A DNA stretch of 64,000 bases from Biomphalaria glabrata (GCF_947242115.1 NC_074719.1:46114884-46178883), one strand, 5' to 3'; shown: positions 33,600 to 44,030, counted from the first letter of the stretch. The notes: generated from the sequence alone by a model not told the origin. Numbers and translations are program-made.

Positions 33600-34036
33600 T
33601 GTCCCGTCTCGCGCCAAAACGGCGGCACCAAAAAAACGGCGGCGCCAAAACGGCGGCGCCAAAACGTCACGTACTGGGCAGGCCGATACAGGGAATAAAA
33701 AGGACATGGAAAATGTGGGGAAAGCGTCTTTTAAATAAGTTCAGAACTACGCCAGGTCGTCGCGAAATGGGCGACTGCTGTCAATCAAAACAAGAACGGA
33801 GCGGTACAAAAACTCGTTCGTACCTCACTCGGTCAGACTCTATCACCGCCACTCATTGATCAGGGAACATGAAATGCACCAAGATACCTGTTTGTAGTCG
33901 CTGAATGAACTCTTTATGTTGTCTGTTGTATTTATGTGTATTTTTCTGTTGTGTTGTCTTTATATGTGAAACGAGTCCTTGTAATCACAACAAATTTCCG
34001 TAAGGATCAATAAAGCAGTCTTAGTCTTAGTCTTAA
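33600..34036 (+). mobile_element. LINE 3' end with TCTTAG tail, preceded by GCGCCAAAA repeat
   Basis: GCGCCAAAACGGCGG units at 33608-33665 precede a worn coding tail (GTACAAAAACTCGTTCG ... ACTCGGTCAGACTC, i.e. VQKLVRTSLGQTL-like). A 3' UTR ends in GGATCAATAAAGCAG and (TCTTAG)n. The layout fits a CR1/Rex-type LINE 3' end. Confidence 0.65.
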
Positions 34037-34189
34037 GTTTATAATTATTTATTTTTTTATTATTTTTTTTGCACTGTAAAATCGAATTTCAGGCTTGCTT
34101 TTAGCATAAACCAATTTGTGTTATTTAGTTTACAAAAATATATTTCAATACGCCATCCTTGTTTAGTTAGTATATAACTATTGTTAGGG

Positions 34190-34262
34190 CGGGCTCACAG
34201 GTGCCCTAATTGAGCCCGGAACTCGAAAGGTAAGCGCTTTACCACTTTGCCACCCCACCTCC
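34190..34262 (-). mobile_element. tRNA-like SINE head fragment (family B type)
   Basis: On the - strand GGTGGCAAAGTGGTAAAGCG and CTTTCGAGTTCCGGGCTC give A- and B-box-like sequences. Only the head is present. Confidence 0.5.
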
Positions 34263-34305
34263 TAAGATATACTTTCGATATGTTGTGCATTCTTCGAAAG
34301 ATACC

Positions 34306-34782
34306 TTGTTGATGTCAAAGAGCTGAGCCGAAGGCTCTTCGAGCTCTAAGTTTGAAAAAAAAAAACCTGTTTGGACGCCAAACAGTAAAAAAAAAAAAAC
34401 CTGTGATAACACAGTTCTGTTTGAGAGAGACCCGAGTCAATGCCTATATAAAACATTGCTGTTTCCAATGCCTTTGGCACCCGACGCATGTTTGGCTGCA
34501 CATGGCCGAAGGCACCGTAGCCTCCGCCATTTTCCTTCATTGTACCAAGCTAGCTGTGCGGGTCCCGCCATTTATGTAACGGTCCCTTTGAGGAACAGAG
34601 CATGGATGTGGGACGTGTTTGTGGGGACTTTGTTACAACCCCGCCCCGTGCAATGAGTGGACTATCGTCTACCCGTGGGCATCCCCACGGGAGTCTTGCT
34701 TTGCTACCTATTTAGCCTAACCACTTCCTCTAATGGCCGTTTCCACGCGGGCGCCACGATGAGATGGAGCAGGATGCCCGCG
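34306..34782 (+). mobile_element. ~450-bp retroposon (copy 1, +)
   Basis: A 477-bp unit flanked by a perfect 12-bp direct repeat TCGAAAGATACC (34294-34305 and 34783-34794), a retroposition-style target duplication. Internal landmarks are GAGCTGAGCCGAAGGCTCTT, TTATGTAACGGTCCCTTTGA, GGGGACTTTGTTACAACCCC, GGGCATCCCCACGGGAGTCT and GGCCGTTTCCACGCGGGCGC. No tRNA head or RT frame was seen; it behaves like a SINE of unknown origin. It sits in the kelch intron between exons D and E. Confidence 0.85.
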
Positions 34783-34992
34783 TCGAAAGATACCAACTCG
34801 ATGAGTAGCCTAAATATAAATATTCTTGATTATGGTTGGGTCTTTTTGAATATAAGCAGTGACAATTCGACGTACTTAATGTGAAGTTATGTTTTATGAA
34901 TATTTGAACTTATAGTCACAAGAATGTAAAAAAAATAGCGAGCGTTGCTATAAAGGCTATTGTTGAGTTCATGGTTCAATTATCCTTCTTAC

Positions 34993-35114
34993 CTCCAACA
35001 AAGAAGAGTCCGGGGGTGTCCCCTGCAAGAGTTACTGCACATTTCTGTAGGCAGTAAGGTAACTTGATGGGAGAATGGCTTCCAAGCTCTTGCCATCTGT
35101 TTCTGTCATAGATC
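34993..35114 (-). CDS. Kelch-repeat gene, exon D
   Basis: A 122-bp exon with acceptor CAG before 35114 and donor GAG|GTAAGA after 34993. Its first G completes the Trp codon begun by exon C (TG|G). It then reads IYDRNRWQELGSHSPIKLP, CLQKCAVTLAGDTPG and LFFVGG, a textbook kelch half-blade (Y-D...N-R-W ... GG). It ends with one base of the next Gly codon. It is flanked by an inverted pair of ~450-bp retroposons (34306 and 36401). Confidence 0.9.
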
Positions 35115-35220
35115 CTGTTCCTCACAAAAACAAATAGATCTTTTAAGAGTCATAAACTCTTGTGTGGGTGGGGGTCTTTTTTTTCTATCTTTCTCAATGG
35201 CCAATATAGAAAATTTAAAG

Positions 35221-35804
35221 TTAAAGGGAAACTCTGATGGTTTTGACAATTTTTGATAATAATATATGTTTTGATTTACAGATAATGAATATATTATTCT
35301 TTTTTTTTTAATTTGCAATAATAACTTAGTAATTTATGTTTTTCCGACGTAATTTTCCTGCGCATCCAAAACAGTCACAGACTTTCACCGGGTTTTTATG
35401 TGACGTCACAACTACGTTTAATTTAATTTTTTGACTTCTGTATAACAGGAGACACTACAGCAAAGTTAACATTCTCGTAAAAGAAACATATCTAGGTCTA
35501 TGCAGTTAGATCTAGGTCTTGTAAGCAAAGAAAAAATGCGTATTAAAAGTAGATTTACATGCTTGACTAACCACGGCAGTGTGTATTTTCTCGCCTGACC
35601 ACTCAACACACAACAAACACTATCGCTTGGTTGTCTTGTCATGACCGACTACACGTAGTCTCGACTAGCCTTACACTGACCAGTTTGTTCGAATCAGTCA
35701 GACACACGATCTATTTACTTCTTGGGACAGGGAGGGGCTTAGATGAAAATGTTACTCTTTTTTCTCGAGTTTGTTATCTAATGCCTTTAGATCTATTTAT
35801 AGAA

Positions 35805-35850
<46 letters not shown>

Positions 35851-36163
35851 CTGTATCATAGCTCTGGACTAGGCCGTCACTAAGCCTAACAGCTACTGTA
35901 AGAATGAAGCGATACGATTGGTCAAATCTAGTTTCTCTTTCAGTATTGTTGAGGGAAGTGACATATGAACTAGCTTAAAACAAAATCTCATAGAACCCCG
36001 TTTTATTTTTTAGATGTCAAGAATTTACTGACTAATTTATTAAATATAAATGTTTCTAAGCATTTAAATACAAAATGGTAAAATATTTAGTATTACAACT
36101 TTTCACGCAGAGTTTAAATATGTCAATAACTCAAATTTGAAAAACCATCGGAGTTTCCCTTAA
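35221..36163. mobile_element. TIR element, ~940 bp, TTAA ends
   Basis: The left end TTAAAGGGAAACTCTGATGG(TTTT) and the right end, inverted, TTAAGGGAAACTCCGATGGT match over about 32 bp. No transposase frame lies inside. The interior holds a (TA)n run at 35806-35848. The TTAA ends fit piggyBac- or Kolobok-type insertion; I cannot decide. It lies within the kelch C-D intron. Confidence 0.75.
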
Positions 36164-36179
36164 AATTCCATTTCAGTCC

Positions 36180-36360
36180 TAGCGATCTAGACTATAGGAA
36201 GGTCAGTTGTTTCTGTGCGAGGGTGTCATGTGGCCAGCACAACGACCAGCTAATGTCAGGTACCCATCAGTGGCTGTGAGGCGTCCTAAAGATACTGCAG
36301 TTTAAAATCCCTGTCTACATCGGAAGCCCGGCGCTATACCACTCAGCCACCGCGTCTCCC
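36180..36360 (-). mobile_element. SINE family B (- copy)
   Basis: On the - strand a head GACGCGGTGGCTGAGTGGTA with TAGCGCCGGGCTTCCGATGT leads into GGACGCCTCACAGCC, GGTACCTGACATTAGCTGGT and GTTGTGCTGGCCACATGACA, the family B layout. Confidence 0.75.
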
Positions 36361-36400
36361 AATAAAAGGTTAGTCTGATGATTTTTTTAGGTACTTCACG

Positions 36401-36819
36401 CGCGGGCACGTTGCCCTGCCTCATCGTGGCGCCCGCGTGGAAACGGCCACTAGAGGAAGTGGCTAGGCTAAATGGGTAGCAACACAAGACTCCCGTGGGG
36501 ATGCCCACGGGTAGACGAGAGTCCACCCATTGCACTGGCGGGGTTGTAATAAAGTCCCCACAAACATGCCACCAATCCATGCGCTGTTCCTCAAAGGGAC
36601 CGTTACATAAATGGCGGGCCCCGCACAGTTAGCTTGGTACATTGAAGGAAAATGGCAGAAGATCCCGGTGCATTCTCGGCCTTCGGCCGTGTATCTAGCC
36701 CACGTGTCGGGGGTCAAATGCATCGGTCAACAGCAATGCCTTACATAGGCATTGTCTAGGGTCTCTCCCAAACTTAGGGCTCGAAGAGCCTTCGGCTCAG
36801 CCCTTTAGACATCAACAAC
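36401..36819 (-). mobile_element. ~450-bp retroposon (copy 2, -)
   Basis: Inverted copy of the element at 34306, flanked by a perfect 10-bp duplication GTACTTCACG (36391-36400 and 36820-36829). It shares the block order of copy 1 in reverse (GGCGCCCGCGTGGAAACGGC, ACTCCCGTGGGGATGCCCAC, TCAAAGGGACCGTTACATAA, GAGCCTTCGGCTCAGCCC). The two copies have different target duplications, so they inserted independently. Confidence 0.87.
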
Positions 36820-36954
36820 GTACTTCACGTGGCTATTCAGCCCAGCTGTGACCTTTATCTTTTGCATACCCAACGCAGATAAAACATCTGTCTGCCGGTA
36901 GTCGATTGGAGTTCTCTTTACACTATCTTTATTCAAGTACTAGTAGCTTCCTGG

Positions 36955-38425
36955 AAATTTCTGTGTGGGAAAAATTTTCCGTATGGGAAAAATTTTCTGT
37001 GTGGGAACAATTTTCTGTGTGGGAAAAATTTTCTGAGTGGGAAAAATTTTCTGTGTGGGAAAAATTTTGTGTGGGAAAAAAATTTCTGTGTTGAAAAAAA
37101 TTTCTGTGTGGGAAAAATTTTCTGACAATTTTTTTGTGTGAATATTTTTCCGTGTGGGAAAAATTTTCTGTGTGGGAAAAATGTTCAGTGTGGGAAAAAT
37201 TTTCTGTGTGGGAAAAATTTTCTAAAAATTTTCTGTGTGGGAAATATTTTCAGAAAAATTTTCTGTTTGGGAAAAATTTTCTGTGTGGGAAAAAAATTCT
37301 ATGTGGGAAAAATTTTCAGAAAAATTTTCTGTGTGGGAAAAATTTTCTGTGTGGGAAAAATTTTCAGAAAAATTTTTCTGTTTGGGAAAAATTTTGTGTG
37401 GGAAAATTTTTCTGTGTGTGAAAAATTTTTCTGAGAGAAAAATTATGTGTGGGACAAAATTTTCTGTGTGGGAAAAATTTTCTGTATGGGAAAAATTTTC
37501 TGTGTGGGAAATTTTTTGTGTGGGAAAAATTTTCTGTGTGGGAAAAATTTTCTGTGTAGGAAATATTTTCTGAAAAATTTTCTGTGTGGGAAAAATTTTC
37601 TGTGTGGGAAAAATTTTCTGTGGGAAAAATTTTCTGTGGGAAATATTTTCTGTGTGGGAAAAATTTTGTGTGGGAAAATTTTTCTGTGTGTGAAAAATTT
37701 TTCTGAGAGAAAAATTATGTGTGGGACAAAATTTTCTGTGTGGGAAAAATTTTCTGTATGGGAAAAATTTTCTGTGTGGGAAAATTTTTGTGTGGGAAAA
37801 ATTTTCTGTGTGGGAAAAATTTTCTGTGTGGGAAAAATTTTCTGTGTAGGAAATATTTTCTGAAAAATTTTCTGTGTGGGAAAAATTTTCTGTGTGGGAA
37901 AAATTTTCTGTGGGAAAAATTTTCTGTGGGAAAAATTTTCTGAAAAATTTTCTGTGTGGGAAAAATTTTCAGAAAAATTTTCTGTGTGGGAAAAATTTTA
38001 TGTGGGAAAAATTTTCTGTGCGGTAAAAATTTTCTGAAAAATTTTCTGTGTGGGAAAAATTTTCTGCGGGAAAAATTTTCTGTGGGAAAAATTTTCTGTG
38101 TGGGAAAAATTTACTGAAAAATTTTCTGTTTGGGAAAAATTTTCTGTTAGGGAAAAATTTTCAGAAAAATTTTCTGTGTGGGAAAAATTTTCTCTGTGGA
38201 AAAAATTTTCTGTGTGAGAAAAAATTTTCTCTGTGGAAAAATTTTCTGTGTGAGAAAAGTTTTCTGTGTGGGAAAAATTTTCAGAAAAATTTTCTGTGTC
38301 GGAAAAATTTTCAGAAAAATTTTCTGTGGGAAAAATTTTCAGAAAAATTTTCTGTGGGAAAAATTTCTGTGGGAAAAATTTTCTGTGTGGAAAAAATTTT
38401 CTGTGTGGGAAAAACTTTTCGGGTG
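36955..38425. repeat. ~18-bp array of AATTTTCTGTGTGGGAAA units
   Basis: About 80 imperfect units mixing full (TTTTCTGTGTGGGAAAAA) and shortened (TTTTCAGAAAAA, TTTTCTGTGGGAAAAA) forms. A larger duplication of 272 bp is visible, with the ATTATGTGTGGGAC marker at 37442 and 37714. AAAAATTTT centres make units partly self-complementary. The many frames on both strands (EKFSVW, CGKNFL, HTENFS) are shadows of the repeat. It fills much of the kelch C-D intron. Confidence 0.95.
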
Positions 38426-38439
38426 GAACCTGGGCACGA

Positions 38440-39110
38440 ATCACGAAAACGGCTCTACAGATTTTACTCGAATTTGCCTGTTGATGCATATCGTTGGAAA
38501 GAGAATGACTAGCTCGTTGGCCACACTGGGAAAACTCTAGTATGACCTTTTTTTTTTTCCAAAGTATAAAAATAAAATTTAAATTTGGCAAGAAACTAGA
38601 AGCTATTGAGCTTGAACGAACGAAACTTTTTTGGGTATTGTAGTATTCTTTCAAGAGTTTCATAAATTTTTGTTTAGGGAAAGTGTGTGCATTGTCTTCT
38701 AGGACTCTAGGTCATGATCTAAAGGTTTATCATTGTAGTTGCAGAGAATCTATTAGGTTCATACTTTCGCTTAAAAACAAGATTCTTTCTCGGGTAGAAA
38801 ATGGGGCGTAGTTAAAAAAAATGTACCTTTTAAAAAAAAAAATTAACATTCTCATTATTAAGAGAAAAAAAAATCGATTTATAAGTTTTATGAAGGAGTT
38901 ATTGCCTTTTATTTTTAACTGATTTTTTTTTTTAAATGTCTTTCTTGCCACATGTATGCAGTTCTATCAAAAGTCATCTTATTGACATGTGCTCTCCCTT
39001 TGCCAAGTCAAGCTGGTTCTAAGTTGGTCTTTGAATACTATATTCATCATGAGTACAACCGTACTTCTCATGTAGTACTGTAATTGTTTGATTCTCTATA
39101 TTTTATTAAC
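38440..39110. other. Intronic spacer, nothing recognised
   Basis: AT-rich sequence within the kelch C-D intron, without a supported element. Confidence 0.4.
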
Positions 39111-39111
39111 A

Positions 39112-39547
39112 GGACCTTATATTTGACTGGTCATATTGTAAGGCATGACTCATCCTTCCAGGTCCAGTGGAGGGACCACGAAGCAAAGGTCGTCCAGAGA
39201 AAAGCTGACTGGACAACATAAAAGAATGGACCGGCCTCTCGATAGCCTGCTAAGAAAAGCTGCTGACCGGGAAAAATAGACAGGCCTCTCTCTTGATAGC
39301 CTGCTAAGAAAAGCTGCTGACCGGGAAAAAAGGACAGGCCTCTCTCTTGATAGCCTGCTAAGAAAAGCTGCTGACCGGGAAAAAAGGACAGGCCTCTCTC
39401 TTGATAGCCTGCTAAGAAAAGCTGCTGACCGGGAAAAATGGACAGGCCTCTCTCTTAATAGCCTGCTAAGAACAGTTGCTGACCGGGACAAATGGAGGGA
39501 CTCGGTTACGCGAATTGTCTCAGAGCCCAATACAACGAAAATGAAGT
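39112..39547 (+). mobile_element. LINE C-terminus with in-frame 54-bp tandem duplication
   Basis: The + strand reads LTGHIVRHDSS, a frame slip, then NIKEWTGLS. The block WTGLSLDSLLRKAADREK (18 residues, 54 bp) follows about five times (one copy starts RTGL), ending RDKWRDSVTRIVSE and SEPNTTK. In related LINE tails this block occurs once. The array is at about 39222-39495. It reads open on the - strand too (SAAFLSRLSRERPV), which is the shadow. Confidence 0.85.
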
Positions 39548-39850
39548 TACAGATGAGATATTATCTTATCTTATAAAATACAGACGTTACTTCAAAAAAG
39601 AAGAAGATTACGTCCTACTGCTGAAAAATAAACTCACTACACTGCAATTTGACAGCAACATCTCAAAGTGCATTAATCTTCAAAGAGATGTCAGTGCCAC
39701 ATTGGACACCTGAAAAACTTTCTCAGTGCCGATGTGACTAGGCCTTCACATTGCATGCATAGATAACCATATCAGCTTCTCGGACTTTGTCCAGATATCA
39801 TCTTTTTTTTTTGAGTAGCGTCTGTATTTTATAAGATAAGATAAGATATC
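39548..39850. mobile_element. Two inverted (TCTTA)-tail LINE ends
   Basis: ATCTTATCTTATAAAATACAG with ACGTTACTTCAAAAAAGAAG at 39556-39612, and its approximate reverse complement (GTAGCGTCTGTATTTTATAA, GATAAGATAAGAT) at 39815-39848. They enclose about 200 bp of unrelated sequence. They are tail fragments of the family at 14968 in opposite orientation. Confidence 0.65.
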
Positions 39851-39969
39851 ATTGCACAGTCAACAACTTTTTCATTGCCTGTATGACATACTCTTTATGC
39901 CATGGCATGACATTAATGACATGGTATCTTCTACCTTGTGTTTAGGTGTCAGACACACTAACAACATAC

Positions 39970-40147
39970 CAAAAGTTGTCATGGATTTGTCCGTTGAAAT
40001 AGCCCCCAGCACATACGATGACGTCTCCTAGTGAAGTGCAGGCGGGACTAGATCTGGGTTGAATCAGCTTCTCACACTTTGTCCAGATATCTGCTTCCGG
40101 GTCATACATTTCACAACCGGAAGTAATTTTCCCATCTTTCTCTCCAC
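39970..40147 (-). CDS. Kelch-repeat gene, exon C
   Basis: A 178-bp exon. The acceptor is TTCCCAG before 40147 and the donor TTTTG|GTATGT after 39970. It begins with GT, completing Gly with exon B, then GEKDGKITSGCEMYDPEADI, WTKCEKLIQPRSSPA, LGDVIVCAGGYFNGQ and DNF plus TG of a split Trp codon. That is one full kelch blade (YDP..D.W ... R.S ... GG). Both junction phases match the neighbours. No stop or frameshift. Confidence 0.92.
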
Positions 40148-40359
40148 CTGGGAAGAACAGGATTGTAATTTTAAATAATAAAAAAAAGAAAATTATATCT
40201 TATACATAAATATTTAGGATTTAATTATCTTCAGTGATTTTTTTTAGATAAGAGAAAAAACCTTTCACATTTGACTAAGTAACACCATTAGTAAAATTAA
40301 AAAATTTGGAGACTTTTCAGAGCCAAAGACCAAATAATAAAGTAACAATAACAGATAAA

Positions 40360-40655
40360 ACAGTGAACCCTAATTTACAAATATAAAATCTAATAAATCA
40401 CTCAGAAAGACAAAAGAGAAGGCATATTTTTTATTTCCACTACCAGGGCGCATTCATACAAGAGCTCCTGCCTAAGTTCCAGTAGAGCATAGAACGGGCT
40501 GCCTGAGTCAGCCGGGAACACTGATGACCTAGCAGAGTTTGAATCTCAAATTAACCTGCATGATTAGATTAACATATGTGTACACGTGGAACGTAATTAT
40601 CTTGTCTTATGAAAGAACGTCGGTCATTTATAAGATTAGTATTTACATCGCACTG
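40360..40655 (+). mobile_element. Old copy of the (TCTTA)-tailed LINE 3' end
   Basis: CACTCAGAAAGACA, GAGCATAGAACGGGCTGCCT, GACCTAGCAGAGTTTGAAT and CATGATTAGATTAACATATG parallel 17023-17275, but with many substitutions. In kelch intron B-C. Confidence 0.65.
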
Positions 40656-40680
40656 TGTGTTGACTCGCCTTTCCACACTT

Positions 40681-41930
40681 CTGTCGGGACCTTGTAACAC
40701 CTCTTCTGGTGTTGATTGAAGTATCTGCTATATAATATTTAACTCTTTCTCTCCGTAATTATTTCTGTCGGAGACCTTGTAACACCTCTTCTGGTGTTGA
40801 TTGAAGTATCTGCTATATAATATTTAACTCTTTCTCTCCGTAATTATTTCTGTCGGAGACCTTGTAGCACCTCTTCTGGTGTTGATTAAAGTATCTGCTA
40901 TATAATATTTAACTCTTTCTCTCCGTAATTATTTCTGTCGGAGACCTTGCAGCACCTCTTCTGGTGTTGATTAAAGTATCTGCTATATAATATTTAACTC
41001 TTTCTCTCCGTAATTATTTCTGTCGGAGACCTTGTAGCACCTCTTCTGGTGTTGATTAAAGTATCTGCTATATAATATTTAACTCTTTCTCTCCGTAATT
41101 ATTTCTGTCGGAGACCTTGCAACACCTCTTCTGGTGTTGATTAAAGTATCTGCTATATAATATTTAACTCTTTCTCTCCGTAATTATTTCTGTCGGAGAC
41201 CTTGCAGCACCTCTTCTGGTGTTGATTAAAGTATCTGCTATATAATATTTAACTCTTTCTCTCCGTAATTATTTCTGTCGGAGACCTTGCAGCACCTCTT
41301 CTGGTGTTGATTAAAGTATCTGCTATATAATATTTAACTCTTTCTCTCCGTAATTATTTCTGTCGGAGACCTTGCAGCACCTCTTCTGGTGTTGATTAAA
41401 GTATCTGCTATATAATATTTAACTCTTTCTCTCCGTAATTATTTCTGTCGGAGACCTTGCAACACCTCTTCTGGTGTTGATTAAAGTATCTGCTATATAA
41501 TATTTAACTCTTTCTCTCCGTAATTATTTCTGTCGGAGACCTTGCAGCACCTCTTCTGGTGTTGATTAAAGTATCTGCTATATAATATTTAACTCTTTCT
41601 CTCCGTAATTATTTCTGTCGGAGACCTTGCAACACCTCTTCTGGTGTTGATTAAAGTATCTGCTATATAATATTTAACTCTTTCTCTCCGTAATTATTTC
41701 TGTCGGAGACCTTGCAACACCTCTTCTGGTGTTGATTAAAGTATCTGCTATATAATATTTAACTCTTTCTCTCCGTAATTATTTCTGTCGGAGACCTTGC
41801 AACACCTCTTCTGGTGTTGATTAAAGTATCTGCTATATAATATTTAACTCTTTCTCTCCGTAATTATTTCTGTCGGAGACCTTGTAGCACCTCTTCTGGT
41901 GTTGATTAAAGTATCTGCTATATAATATTT
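40681..41930. repeat. 85-bp tandem array, about 15 copies, containing a MITE end
   Basis: Each unit holds TCGGAGACCTTGCAGCACCT, CTTCTGGTGTTGATTAAAGT, ATCTGCTATATAATAT and then TTAACTCTTTCTCTCCGTAA. The last block is the left end of the TTAA MITE family. The first unit is one base shorter; A/G variants (CAACACC or CAGCACC) alternate. The last unit leads straight into a complete MITE at 41929-42185. Confidence 0.95.
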
Positions 41931-42185
41931 AACTCTTTCTCTCCGTAATTATTTGTCCACGTTTCGGCGGAATTTTGCTCAGTAGTATTTCACTACACTG
42001 TTAAGATTAAACTTCAACAGCATTGTCGTTGGTCATCTGAAAATGTTTTATTTGGTCTAGAATTAAAGGGGGATTGCATGCTACTTTTTATAAAACACAA
42101 AATACAGTTTATAGAATGAAACATTAATTTAATTTAATGAGGTTAAATCAACGATGGTATCGTCAATTAGGAGAGAAAGGGTTAA
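41929..42185. mobile_element. TTAA MITE, TTAACTCTTTCTCTCC family (257 bp)
   Basis: Left TTAACTCTTTCTCTCCGTAA and right, inverted, TTAACCCTTTCTCTCCTAAT. TTAA at both ends is piggyBac-like. An extra right-end copy follows at about 42190-42221. Relatives: 32089-32169, 62858-63068 and a left half at 53298-53450. Confidence 0.8.
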
Positions 42186-42351
42186 GTCCTGTAGTATCGT
42201 CAATTGGGAGAGAAAGAGTTAAATGCCCTCTCTTTCTTTGAATTGTTGCGCTGTAACTAGAGTGGCACAAAATACATTGAAATTCACAAGTTAACTTATT
42301 GATTAGCAGACGATTCGCATTTATTAAGATAAAATAAAATACACAATCCTT

Positions 42352-42505
42352 ATCTTATCTTATATAATACAGACGTTACTTCAAAAAAGAAGATGATTAC
42401 GTCCTACGCGTCAGGCATTTAGTCATGCATATTAACCAATGACTTAAATTCTGCCAAGTCACTGGTTTTCCTGGCTAGCTCAGGCAACCCATTCCAAGCT
42501 CTATA
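42352..42505 (-). mobile_element. LINE 3' end, (TCTTA)n-tailed family
   Basis: On the - strand WNGLPELARKTSDLAEFKSL, VNMHD and a stop, then the family 3' UTR and tail. Very similar to the copies at 14968 and 55745. In kelch intron B-C. Confidence 0.8.
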
Positions 42506-42866
42506 TTTTACAAGTTATTAATCCAAATTACGAAAGTACTGAACTATTACACATGCTTCAAATCTTCTGCTGATATGAGCCTTCAATATAAATCCATCCT
42601 TTCTAAGGATTACAGCTAAAATGATTATCTGACCATGTGGCCAGATCCAACACGAGACTTGCTCGTGGTTTTCAAACGAGATTACAATTTTCTCGTGAAA
42701 TATGAAAATTAAGTGTTCTCAGTGGACCTTGACTACCGCGTGTGACATTAGGTCTCCAACAATGCTGCGACAGACCTGATTTAGACCTACCTCTGATTTC
42801 AATCGTGATAGCGCCAAACGATAGAAATAACTTCATTAATTAATGGAAGACTCCAGAAGCACCTAC

Positions 42867-42967
42867 CACAAACAAAAATCTTTCCACGGAATGTGCAAAC
42901 CCCAAACTTGCATCTGGCGGTCAGCAAATTGGCGCAATGAGACCAAGTGACTTCAGCTGGGTCAAAC
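42867..42967 (-). CDS. Kelch-repeat gene, exon B
   Basis: A 101-bp exon with acceptor TCTCAG before 42967 and donor TGTG|GTAGGT after 42867. Its first G completes the Arg codon split with exon A (AG|G). It continues FDPAEVTWSHCANLLTARCK and FGVCTFRGKIFVC, and leaves one base of a Gly codon completed by exon C, giving KIFVCGG. It spans a blade boundary (FDP...W ... GG). Phases on both sides are consistent and the frame is clean. Confidence 0.9.
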
Positions 42968-43101
42968 CTGAGAGACCAAAATACAATAAAAAGTGACCAA
43001 ATGAGACATAAATAGTAGAAGTTAAACTCATGCCAAAAGCTAATTACCATGTGAGTGCCTAACAAAATGGAATTGACACATATTTAAAAGTCGTTTTTTT
43101 T

Positions 43102-43204
43102 TTAACCCTTAAAGTGCAGAGCTGCGTTAAAATGAGTGTATACAAAATGGAATTACAATTCTGATGTTTAGAGGCTAAACTACCACACGCGTTTTAAGGG
43201 TTAA
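43102..43204. mobile_element. Small TTAA MITE (TTAACCCTTAAA ends)
   Basis: TTAACCCTTAAAGTGC at the left and ...GCGTTTTAAGGGTTAA at the right form 12-13 bp inverted ends, with TTAA at both extremities. 103 bp, noncoding. In kelch intron A-B. Confidence 0.75.
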
Positions 43205-44030
43205 ATATTTGGTCATACGAAAACATAGTTCGCAAAAATCAGATATGATGCTAATTTCTAGATGCCTGCGAATCTTGGACTTCATAATAAAAGACTATCC
43301 TAGCCATGAAATTAAGAAGTCACAGAGGGATTCTATGTACCACGTGCAAGGACCGCTTTATAAACGAACAAATAGGAAACAGGATCCCAACGGGGATCTT
43401 TCTTTTTCTCTCTCTTCTTCTCTCTCTCTTTCTCTCTCTGACTACTCTCATATGTATCTTTATAAAACATGTTTGTTATTTTTTTAAGGATCTGTTGTTA
43501 ATATTTTGTTTGTTTTCAAATTGGTTTTTAAGTCATAGAATAAAATTCTAATTCTTCCTCTTTATGGAAGTATTGTTGTCCTACAAACGGTAGAGTTTAG
43601 ACAGTCTGATTCTGCAATGCTAAAGAGTGCACAAATAACTTTAAAAAAACAACATAAAAAAAAAAAACACCTCGGTTGTTTTTTTGTGTTTTTTTTTTTG
43701 TTTTTTTTTCTACACCGGATGCGCCAAAAAAGAGGTCAGGTATTTATAGTTTTTCTGCCATGTATACAAAACTCCAATGATCACACTTCATGACAGGAAG
43801 CCGCCAGTGTTGTTGTTTTTTCAAACCCTTAACTATGGATAAGACAGTACCAAACCCATACCACAAAACCAAGCAGGTCATCCTAAGTTTACAAAATGCA
43901 TTCATGAAATAGTCAAAATGAATCAAACTTGAGGGAAGGTAGAGAATGTAGACTATATATGCTATAGTCTAGTTTACTAAAAAGAAAATGCGAAAACGTC
44001 TGGTGCCTAAATAGCCCTACGCCAAAATGG
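43205..44030. other. Intronic spacer, nothing recognised
   Basis: Contains a CT tract near 43398-43440 and a GCGCCAAAA-like motif at 43720. No gene. Confidence 0.4.

Noticed and set aside
33509-33859. 116-residue + frame (RLAPKRRHQKNGGAKT)
   Set aside because: It is generated by the GCGCCAAAA repeat and the adjoining LINE tail rather than by a host exon.
37998-38663. 221-residue - strand frame and many + strand frames (EKFSVW, CGKNFL)
   Set aside because: They run along an 18-bp intronic array in all frames on both strands and have no features beyond the unit.
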